A stretch of DNA of 64,000 bases. Source: Caenorhabditis remanei (taxonomy: Eukaryota; Nematoda; Chromadorea; Rhabditida; Rhabditidae). The notes under the pieces were generated by a model. The model did not search any database and was not told the DNA's origin. It was given only the letters and a program-made list of their open reading frames with translations. Positions 56,192 to 64,000 of this stretch are shown piece by piece (positions within the stretch are counted from its first letter, which is position 1; every line of letters begins with the position of its first letter). The stretch is taken from contig NC_071331.1 of the NCBI RefSeq assembly GCF_010183535.1, forward strand, positions 1,364,001 through 1,428,000. The letters are read 5' to 3'. The translations under genes were made by a program, and so were the position numbers.

Positions 56192-57508
56192 TCACTGGTG
56201 ACTCCATTTGTCCTCCTTTATTCGTGGCTCCGAAGTCACCGACTCCTTTCTCAGTTGGGCCACCCCCACATTCTCTGTCGTCCTCGCCTCCAGGAACTCC
56301 AGCAGTTGTTCCCACGTTTTGAACTTTTCGTCCGCACTCGCAGCCGAATCGCTCCACTTCACATGACCGGCAGTTATCCAACTCCGTTTCCAACTTTCCA
56401 CCAATCCCGATTTTGCACAATTCATTTTGTACGGAATGATCGTGATCTCCTTCACTTCCTCAGCTAACTTTCGCACCAAGTCACCCAACTTTTGGTTCGT
56501 CTCCTCGTCCTCCGTGAGCTCTAACAAGAATACGATCGATTCCACATTCGCAAAATCGAATCTATTCTTCCACGTGTCCAGCGCACTTTTCCGATACTCA
56601 AAGATGGATTTTCCTTTCACGCCGATTCTCGGAGCTACGAGAATCTTCGATTCTCTAATCACCGTCTTCTTTGGCTTCATCCCTTCTTTTTTCTCCTCCG
56701 TCACCGTATCCACAGCGATTTCCTTGCTCTTCTCCGCCGTTTCCCTGTACGGACTCCTGTTTTCCACACGGATTCCCAGATTTCCTATCATGACAACCTT
56801 CTCCTCACTACTTGTTTTTTCGTCACCCGTCACTGTTTCCACAGCGATTTCCTGGGCTTCATCCCGCAAGCCATTCGGCTTACGCTCCTCCTGATCCAGC
56901 TTCTTCCTCAGTTTCGTCAGCGCCTTCTCCAGCTTCCTGACCTGAGCCTCAGCCACCTCCTTTTCTCTCTGAATTTTCCGGATTTGCTCCCCGAGCATCT
57001 CCTTTTCTCTCTGGCTTTCTCGGATTTGCTCCCCGAGCATCTCCTTTTCCTCATTCCAGCACTCCGTCAACAAGTTCTTCTCATATTGCACTTTCTGCAA
57101 TTCCAGATTTACTTTTCCCACGGACCATTCCGCTTCTTCCCTTTCCGCTGCTTTCGCACACGCTTCTCTCAACTCTTCCACCGATTCGAGCTTGAACTCT
57201 CTCATAACTCGAATCACCGATCGCGGCCATTCATCTCCTCCGATTTCTTCGAACTTTTCCAACAACTCTCTGTGGAAAATTCTCATCGGCTCCAGAATCG
57301 CATCCGCCTCCTGTTCGCTGCATTTTGTTGTCAACTCCCCGAGTTGCAACCTTGTTTCGTCCTCCACTTTGACGCCGCCAGCGATAAGTTTAGTGAACTT
57401 CTTCACTTTCTTTCTTCTCTCCCTCACGCTCATTTGAGTTTCCACAACAATCATCCGATTGTCGTCTACTTTCGACGTTGACTGCTTCGACGATGTTTTG
57501 TCGCTCAT
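56192..57508 (-). CDS. Gag-like coiled-coil protein of the 2.4 kb LTR element
   Basis: 438 residues from an ATG at 57508-57506 to a stop at 56192, by far the longest open frame in the window. Residues about 1-45 are Lys/Ser-rich and basic. About 50-125 form a compact helical region with EWPRSVIRVMREF. About 115-215 are a Glu/Lys heptad-rich coiled coil with a short internal repeat (EKEMLGEQIR twice). A linker with two similar EIAV(E/D)TVT segments follows. The C-terminal half (about 290-405) is globular with several Trp residues (WKNRFDF, ESWKRSW, HVKWSDSA). No zinc knuckle, aspartic protease or RT motif is visible. Position between LTR, PBS and PPT implies a structural Gag role, but I do not recognise the family. 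The intact frame and near-identical LTRs suggest recent activity. Confidence 0.75.
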   Translation of the reverse strand: MSDKTSSKQSTSKVDDNRMIVVETQMSVRERRKKVKKFTKLIAGGVKVEDETRLQLGELTTKCSEQEADAILEPMRIFHRELLEKFEEIGGDEWPRSVIRVMREFKLESVEELREACAKAAEREEAEWSVGKVNLELQKVQYEKNLLTECWNEEKEMLGEQIRESQREKEMLGEQIRKIQREKEVAEAQVRKLEKALTKLRKKLDQEERKPNGLRDEAQEIAVETVTGDEKTSSEEKVVMIGNLGIRVENRSPYRETAEKSKEIAVDTVTEEKKEGMKPKKTVIRESKILVAPRIGVKGKSIFEYRKSALDTWKNRFDFANVESIVFLLELTEDEETNQKLGDLVRKLAEEVKEITIIPYKMNCAKSGLVESWKRSWITAGHVKWSDSAASADEKFKTWEQLLEFLEARTTENVGVAQLRKESVTSEPRIKEDKWSHQ

Positions 57509-57734
57509 CTTCTGCGTTGTTGTCCGTAAACTAAGTTTTTATCCAAAAACTGTCTACTTTTCGTTGATTTTCAATCGACGAAGTTTACTTCGATTCTTCG
57601 GAGAATTCCTCCAAGTTTCCACGTTATCCAACGAAAGAAACTGCCAAAAACCAGTAAATAATTCCTCCGTTTATTCAAACCGAAGAAAAATAAACCAGAA
57701 AATTACAGCAAAACAAGGAAAAATAACGATAAAA

Positions 57735-57758
57735 CGATAGACCCGGTTCGGCCCCCAA
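57735..57758 (-). promoter_or_regulatory. Primer binding site of the gag-only element
   Basis: The minus strand directly after the 5' LTR reads TGGGGGCCGAACCGGG. It starts with TGG, complementary to a tRNA CCA end. The donor tRNA was not identified. Confidence 0.6.
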
Positions 57759-58095
57759 GTTGCCCGTGTACGAATACGGGGTGTAGGTTCCGGATAAAAT
57801 ATGACGACAAATACACAGTTTCTTACAATAAATTTACTTTATTGCAAGAAAATAAAATAAAGAGAGCGTAACTTACAAAACAAAGGTTAAACAACCAACG
57901 CTAAAACTAGAACTAAACTCTGAAAGCCAACCGACTCCAGAAACTACTTGTTGCCACGTGGAGTACACGTGTCCACGTGAACTGACGCGCTGAGGTTACG
58001 GTAGGCGCGTGAGCCTTTGGCGGAGTGTCGTTGCGTATTTATTGTGAGGACTCGGAGAACTACAGGGTTATGAGGGTACCTTGCCACCGGCAACT
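57759..58095 (-). repeat. LTR (5' in element orientation)
   Basis: 337 bp. Differs from the partner LTR at two noticed sites (GTGTACG versus GCGTACG near the start, and GAGCCTTTGG versus GAGCTTTTGG). Confidence 0.9.
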
Positions 58096-58210
58096 AAACA
58101 ACTAAGTCCCCGGAAGTTAATGAGAAACTCCAAATCTATTGAACTCCATTTTCCATATTTTATTTACATAGATATATATGTCGCGTATCGTTTTCCTGAT
58201 CCTGGAAAAC

Positions 58211-58255
58211 GAGTCTTCCTCAAAGTCATCGTTGTCATCTGAAGCTTATGTATAG
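58211..58255 (+). pseudogene. bHLH exon 3 tail relic
   Basis: CAAAGTCATCGTTGTCATCT matches the post-stop tail of the bHLH gene (about 54628-54647). It reads ESSSKSSLSSEAYV before a TAG. No bHLH exon 2 lies immediately upstream. Confidence 0.55.
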
Positions 58256-59540
58256 ATACCTCTGAAAGGTTTTCGTTGCGGCATCAAAAATAACGGTAAT
58301 CTAATAAGAACATTAACTTTTCTTTATGTAATTTTTTGTGTTCAAGTTTTTTGTTTCTGAAAACGTCTTTCGAAAATACTTTGCAACGAAACATACTAGT
58401 CAAATGGAACACATATGTAACAACATTGCGAAATGGTAAATCAGGTTTTGGTAGAAAACTTCAGTGAAGAGCTAGTCTATTGTAGAAACTGTTTACTAAA
58501 CAATTTCAAACAGATACCTAGTTAGATTCTTGTGAAAAGTTATGCAACTAGAAGAAAATTGTGATATTTGACATTTCCCGCTTTAGAAAACCATAATTGT
58601 TTCAATAACAACTTGATTTCTTTTAAACCAAGCCGAGCACACACAATTTTCAGTCGTTGCGGTAGAGAGAGTAAATGTCTGCCAATTTTATGAGTTCAAC
58701 AGAACGTTATTTTCCTTGTGGAATGTGATGAAGGTCCAGATATCATTCTCATATAATGATTCCAGGCAATTCCGAAAAAGATTTTCGGTTTCAGAACTAT
58801 TTCAAAAATAGTTTAAAAATAAAAAAACTATTTTTCCAATTGTCCAAAAAAAGCAGAAGATTTTCAAGAATGATTTTCGGTGTGTTGCTTGTTGTTTATT
58901 TTGTTCTTACTGTTTCTTATGTGAAAAATATTGATGTTATTCTTGATCGAAACTGTTTTTGTAACTTCGTTTTCATTTATTTTAGCATTGGTAAATGTTT
59001 TCAGAGATAGCTTTTACATAAGTTTAGCTTTGTTACTGTTCTAACCGCTTGTAAAAAGAAAATATGAATTGTAAGTGGCAGTGTTTGACTCTTCTATTCT
59101 ATAGAAAAAATCTGAATAAAACATTGAAAAAGGAGGAATATTCTAGTTTGAAAATTTCAAATACCTGAAATGTTATCTGTTTCGTGATGATCACAACAGT
59201 TAGCGCTTCACACATATTCAATTGACGGTATTCTTTTCCAGATCCAACAATTAATTACATTCTCCAACTGAAATATTTTGTTATTTTTATAAATCTAATA
59301 GTTAATAATTAGTTTCTAGAACATCTGAGGTAGCTTCAGGTCATCACATCGTTCCAGTGTATAGGTTAGAAGGTTCTCCTTCAGATTACACTTCTCGTAA
59401 ATCCAATCCATCTATTGAGAAATTAATTTGAAAATATTGTAAACAAATATCACTAGATTTGCAGCGGTGATCTTGATAAGTCAACTTTTTTCGAGGTGGC
59501 CCATTTTATCGCATAGTTTTCCCCTCACCTTCTTTATTTT

Positions 59541-59667
59541 TCCGCATTTCTTAAATTGATACACCCGCTCGTTGAGATCTAATCTCTATTCATGAAAATG
59601 AGTAAAGAGTTCTTTGAAGCATTTCCGACCAGCTGTTGCATCTGGGGAAGAACATTGGAACAGATTG
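59541..59667 (+). promoter_or_regulatory. Conserved block U5
   Basis: GAGATCTAATCTCTATTCAT and GACCAGCTGTTGCATC are conserved; the middle part is shortened. Confidence 0.45.
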
Positions 59668-60512
59668 TTTCACACTTTCGATACTTTAAAATTAACTCTT
59701 ACTGTTTCACAATGCTGATTTGCTTTTCTCTTGTTTTCATAAAGCGTTCTCTAGTGGTCTACTGAAATACTGAAATCGTTCAAATCCAACTCTCCCCAAT
59801 TTTATATCTTCCTGTTTAAAACTTACGTTCTCCCTCTAGTTGAATACTGCTCTGTTGTGTATTCTCCTCCCCCATCTTCGAAACTAGCGCATAAGCTCGA
59901 AACTCCTCTTAGATTCTTTTCGCGGAAAATTCTTCAACGCTGTAACACACCTTATCGATCCTACTATGAACGCCTCTCCCAACTTGACCTTCTTTCTATG
60001 CGCCACCGTAGGCTCAAAGCGCAATTACTTCTCTTATATAATCTTATAATCGGCGCCTCATATTTTCCTAATCTTGAAACCCATGTCAGGTTACGCTCCT
60101 CCTCTCGTCGCCCAATGTGTCTCATCTGTGTAAATCCTAATTGTACTAATTTCTTCTCAATTATTATACCTATATGGAATGCCATAACTTTATATGTCCC
60201 TCATTTCCTTTGCCCTTCAGTATTCAAGTCCCTTCTTGTGAATAACATTGCACTATTTTGATAATTTTTCTTTTATTCTCCTTCCACCTTGCTCAACTCC
60301 TATTTCATAATTCTCCTTCTTTACCCGGTTTCTTTTTCTCAGGTTTCGTCTCGTGAGGGACATTACCTGACCTCCAGTGACTTTTACTGTATATTTAAAT
60401 AGTTAAATAAAATATCAAATTGTTTCACACTTTCGATACTTTGAAATTAACTCTTACTGTTTCACAATGCTCATTTGCTTTTCTCTTGTTTTCATAAAGC
60501 GTTCTCTATTGG
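59664..60512 (+). mobile_element. 5'-truncated non-LTR retrotransposon with 94-bp TSD
   Basis: 59664-59757 and 60419-60512 are 94-bp direct repeats with about three differences. In the paralogous segments (49590, 50960, 61880, 63740) the same host text occurs once. Between them is a 661-bp insert ending in an AT-rich TTAAATAAAATATCAA-type tail. The long duplication and 5' truncation fit target-primed reverse transcription. Confidence 0.8.
59758..60261 (+). pseudogene. Reverse transcriptase C-terminal end of a LINE
   Basis: Open from the insert boundary to a TGA at 60259-60261, 167 codons. FLFKTYVLPLVEYCSVVYSP followed by RFFSRKILQRC, YYERLSQLDLLSMRHRRLKA and a terminal WNAI...FKSLL pattern is typical of the post-palm/C-terminal segment of CR1/Jockey-type LINE ORF2. 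The catalytic palm (YxDD), the endonuclease and any natural start are lost by 5' truncation. Confidence 0.75.
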
Positions 60513-60684
60513 CCTCTTTCAAATTCACTTTCACTGTTTTTTAATTTTCATATGTTTTTCTCTTCGTCTTATTATGTTAAAATCGTAGATTTTTTTAAAA
60601 ATCCTACTTCATTTGCTTTAACGCCCAGTTTGATTATCAGCCGTTCGCAATATCGAACTCGAAACTTGAAAACATTTTCATTTA

Positions 60685-61027
60685 CCGTAAAAACTGTATT
60701 AGAGCGACACCTTTAATAGAACGACACCTCTAATAGAACGACAGCAAAATTAAGTTTCGAAAAATAGAGCGACAGCCTCTAGTAGAACGACAGCCTCTAA
60801 TAGACCGACACCCTGTTTTTGGGTATTTTGGTTGTTTTTCATTAATTTTTCACGTTTTTGTCTTCTGATTTCACTTTTATTCGCATAAATCGAACCTGAC
60901 TAACTTTTAGAATTTCGTTCAAAAAATAGAGCGACAGCCTCCAGTAGAACGGCAGCCTCTAATATAACGACAACGAAAACCTGTTCGAAAAATAGAGCGA
61001 CATGTCGCTTTAATACAGTTTTTACGG
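60685..61027. mobile_element. TA-flanked inverted-repeat element with GACAGCC word array
   Basis: Termini CCGTAAAAACTGTATTA / TAATACAGTTTTTACGG, with TA on both sides (60683-60684 and 61028-61029). The sub-terminal regions repeat the word AGAACGACAGCCTCTAAT about ten times in degenerate form. The uninterrupted paralogue near 48840 confirms the insertion. Confidence 0.85.
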
Positions 61028-61700
61028 TATTTTTAAAACAGTTTTCTCGGAGTACTAGCTTTTTCTGTGACTCCACTTGAAATTTGTTGAGAGGGCGATG
61101 AAGGTAGCGGTCGGAGACTGATCGCCTCTCAGAAGAAATATAAATTCGTCCCAAAATAAAGTGTATGCGGCATGTTTGTAAGATAAGCGATGTTAGAAAG
61201 AACACAAAATTATCACACAGAATTGAAGTTCCAATTGTAAAAAAGATTTCGAGTGGAGTTTCAAAATTGAAATTTTAACGGAATCACTGTAATGATATAT
61301 TTCATACGAACTTACAATTAATATATTTTTTAAACCGATAAATTAAAAGAACTCGGTGAAACCGGAAAAAAAACTCATCAGTTGAAAATAATTCGCATTT
61401 CTCTTTTTTAGTATAATACTTCCTCCTGATAAATTTATTTTCAATGCAATTCCAAGCAACTGATGATCTAAAATTCAATGAAAGGGGATCTCAAATATTG
61501 TTTTGATATGATATGTTTTTTTCTGTTTCAATTGACGGGTATTGTTTATTTAAATAACACAAAAACCAGTAAGACACAGCCCACTCAACATCTCTAATAT
61601 GGTAATTTGCAATGTCTAAATCAATAAACGTTACCTTAATTCATACCCTCTTCATAAAAAGACCACATTTTACCACATTCCCTCCCATTTCCCTCTTTTC

Positions 61701-61860
61701 CCCGCATGCTCTGAATTGATACATCCGCCAATTGAGATCTAATCTCTATTCATATAAATGGGAGGGAGTTATGACAATTCAAATGGAAGACACCCCTCCC
61801 CCATCCTTTGGTCACTTCCGACCATCTGTTGCATCAAGGGAAGAGCATTGGAACAGATTG
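61701..61860 (+). promoter_or_regulatory. Conserved block U6
   Basis: Same as U3 and U4, except GACCATCTGTTGCATC replaces GACCAGCTG. The altered core still fits CANNTG. Confidence 0.5.
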
Positions 61861-62135
61861 ATTCCTGTTTTGGATATTTTGAAACTAACTATTACTGTTT
61901 CACAAGGTTGATTTGCTTTTCTCTTGTTCTCATGAAATTATTATTTAGTTGATAACGTTCAAAAAACATCTAACCTTGAAAACTTGTTTGCTTGACTCTT
62001 TAGTTCCAATTTGCTGCGTAACTGAAAAAGACAGAATCATTTAATAAAACCTACAATCATGTTTCCCATATTTTTGAAGCAGTTTTTAAATCGAGCTATA
62101 TAAATCGAAATTTCTATCACTAACAAGCTAGCTTA

Positions 62136-63185
62136 CACAGGTCGTTCGCAAACGATCCGTTACGGATGCTTCGGACGATCGCGCACGGTCCATATCGGTA
62201 CCGAAAAAAAGACTCGTTATGGATCCATAACCGACCTGTTTGCGAACGTCCGTATATGGTCCGTACGCGATCCGTTCATTTCTGGTTGCTCTCCTTGCCC
62301 TCCCCTTCCAATTTTTATCTATTTTTAAAGCAAAAAAACAATATAATGACTCATTTATTTCAGAAAAAAACATTAAAACAATTAAAAATTCAAGAAAGAT
62401 AGAAAAAATCAACAAAAAACGAATATAACATTTTTAAAAATATTCCTCATTTTTCGTCGATTTGTATCGGTTTTGTGCCAATATCCATAATTCTGTCGAT
62501 TTTTGAAACCAAAGTCCTAATGGAGCCGCCTCAATCCTTTTCCGCATGTTCGGCACTTGATGCTCTGAAAATTCATTTTTCTCATTTTTATCTGGAAATG
62601 AATCGCTCACTCACCGAAAAACTGCTTGAAAGTAGATTGTTTCTGCATAATTCATCGAAAAATATTAAACTTTCGGCTCCTTATTTCTTGATTTGAATAT
62701 CCGACATGACTCTGAAAAATAGAAGTCCTATACTGTGTTTATAGGTCGCCGATAGACAAACCTCAACAAAATTGTTGTCCATTTTGTTCGAATTGGTCTC
62801 CAATAATTTTATCAGCCTGGAAAACCATGAAAAAGTAAATAAATCGAAGATATTTGAGAAAAAAATAGGAAAAAAATATTCGAAATAAAAATAAAAATTG
62901 AGCTGGCCGCGAGAGAAAAAGTTAGTCCAATCATCCATATATGATCCGTTTGCGAAAGCAATCAGAGTCCCTGAGCAGGACGTCGTAAACCATCCTCACG
63001 CGATCTAGTATCCGAGCAGTGCGCACACAGTCGATACCAAAGTTGGACATCCATAAACGGACCGTGTGCGAATGAGAAATACGAGTCGTGCGCGAACGAC
63101 CTATCGCGAGAAGCGTCGTTACGGATCCGTAAAGACTCCGCATAAGATTCGCATCCGTAACGCGTCTACTCGCGAACAACCTGTG
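62136..63185. mobile_element. 1.05 kb inverted-repeat element with GATCCGTTACGG word arrays
   Basis: Termini CACAGGTCGTTCGC / GCGAACAACCTGTG, with TTA on both sides (62133-62135 and 63186-63188). The TTA duplication suggests PIF/Harbinger-type or another 3-bp-TSD superfamily. Both ends (62145-62280 and 62985-63180) are filled with degenerate words such as CGTTCGC, GATCCGT and TACGGATCC. The core 62290-62935 is AT-rich with no convincing gene. An uninterrupted paralogous site lies near 49860. Confidence 0.8.
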
Positions 63186-63522
63186 TTACTGGGTGTATAC
63201 AGAGTTAAACTTGCAGTTTCAGAAAATAGTTTGGGGAGCATCCAAAAAAAACGCAATCAAGGATCAGACATTGTAAATGCAACCAACTTCTAATGAAAAT
63301 CTGGAACAGTAAAATCTTGAAAAACAGTATTTTAATTATTTTTCCGTTCCATTTGAGTGATATCTCTTTCTGATTGATACAGAAACCACTGTCTATCAAT
63401 TATCTCCAGAACCCCTATTCTTATTGACTAAATCAGTGAATATTATCCTAAGTTGCTTTTTTTTACAACACTCACTTCTCTTTTTATATATTTTCCCGCA
63501 TAATCACCCATTGCCCTTCTTT

Positions 63523-63685
63523 TTCCCGCAAGCTCTGAATTGATACATCCGCCAATTGAGATCTAATCTCTATTCATAGAAAGGGGAGAGAGTTATGGCA
63601 ATTCAAATGGAACGACACCCCTCCCCCTCCCTTTGGACACTTCCGACCATCTGTTGCATCAAAGGAATAGCATTGGAACAGATTG
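63523..63685 (+). promoter_or_regulatory. Conserved block U7
   Basis: GATACATCCGCCAATTGAGA, TCTAATCTCTATTCATAGAA, CAAATGGA and GACCATCTGTTGCATC. The flanks on both sides match U4, which precedes the readable bHLH gene. Confidence 0.5.
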
Positions 63686-64000
63686 CTTTATGCTTTGGAT
63701 ACTTTTATGGAGAGTGTGTTTTGATGATAGCTGTCATTATTAAACTAACTTTTACTGTTTTGAAATGTTGGTATATTTTTCACGTGTTTATACATAAATC
63801 AATTTTCTTAAGTAATAAACTCAAGAAACAATTAGTATGGACAATTAGTAATCTTCCTTCTCAACTAAGATTGTTTTTCTCACTGTTTCTTGAACTCCAT
63901 TTTCCCCTTGTTTCCACAATTGTAACAATTGCGAAGTCGTTTATAGGAATGATTCTGATCCTCCAAATAAGATACCCACCTTCTTACTATTCCTATTCAT

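Larger units (their letters stand above)
55679..58095 (-). mobile_element. Gag-only LTR retrotransposon, 2.4 kb
   Basis: 337-bp LTRs (55679-56015 and 57759-58095) have the inverted tips AGTTGCC / GGCAACT and two differences by eye. The TSD is the 4-bp AAAC (55675-55678 and 58096-58099). On the minus strand a primer-binding-site-like TGGGGGCCGAACCGGG follows the 5' LTR, and a polypurine tract AAAGGGGGGGA precedes the 3' LTR. The single internal gene is a 438-codon ORF; protease, reverse transcriptase and integrase are all absent. The AGTT...AACT tips and 4-bp TSD point to a Ty3/gypsy-type partner. The element must rely on one for transposition. Confidence 0.88.
58740..64000 (+). repeat. Segmental duplication, copy 2, with three later insertions
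   Basis: Colinear with 47540-51500, but interrupted by a LINE fragment (59758-60418), a TA-flanked element (60685-61027) and a TTA-flanked element (62136-63185). It runs off the window end while still matching about 51440, i.e. before the promoter block and exon 1 of the bHLH gene. Confidence 0.75.

Noticed and set aside
56174..57481. Plus-strand open frames of 97, 155 and 165 codons
   Set aside because: Antisense to the 438-codon gag-like ORF whose strand is fixed by PBS and polypurine tract.
62128..63293. Short Arg/Thr-rich frames around 62.2 and 63.1 kb
   Set aside because: Translations of the degenerate word arrays at the ends of the TTA-flanked element.

Overview
This window looks like a gene-poor, repeat-rich stretch of a nematode chromosome, most likely Caenorhabditis. 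The evidence is very short introns (about 42-60 bp) with TTTCAG acceptors, AT-rich intergenic DNA, an srt-type chemoreceptor, a divergent CAP/SCP-like secreted family, and a bHLH gene resembling the hlh-17/hlh-31/hlh-32 (Olig/Beta3) group. There are no rRNA genes, intact tRNAs or CRISPR arrays. Few genes are intact; the window is dominated by duplicated gene fragments and transposable elements, many of them with readable boundaries and target-site duplications (TSDs).

Layout. 1-5 kb: non-coding, with an inverted-repeat MITE (731-977), ancient duplications and a tandem pair of tRNA-like units (4334-4785). 5.2-9.6 kb: a large inverted duplication of an srt-like receptor. The left, minus-strand copy is frameshifted; the right, plus-strand copy keeps five exons but lacks its N-terminus. 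12.7-14 kb: a word-array hAT element, a third srt scrap and a broken CAP-like copy (A). 18.3-39 kb: a cluster of four more CAP-like copies (B, C, D, E), each broken in a different way. A 10.2 kb LTR retrotransposon with 722-bp LTRs that look identical lies just upstream of copy C, and a TA-flanked palindromic MITE sits inside the last exon of copy E.

41.6-64 kb: an amplified bHLH locus. One copy (52402-54569) retains three properly spliced exons and a complete bHLH domain, ending at a TAG followed by an open acidic/serine-rich tail. Relics of exons 1, 2 and 3 are scattered around it. A conserved block of about 150 bp occurs seven times, and roughly 47.5-51.5 kb is repeated at 58.7-64 kb. The region also holds a 1.8 kb palindromic TTAA element, a gag-only LTR retrotransposon with an intact 438-aa ORF (55679-58095), and a 5'-truncated LINE flanked by a 94-bp TSD.

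Two observations stand out. First, seven or more small elements with unrelated terminal repeats, most with 8-bp hAT-type TSDs, carry sub-terminal arrays of a short GC-rich word, and each family has its own word. Second, the 10.2 kb LTR element has apparently identical LTRs but only shattered coding sequence, and it carries about 24 copies of CCGCGG, mostly in the fixed context AACCGCGGATCG, almost absent from the rest of the window. All identity statements were made by eye.
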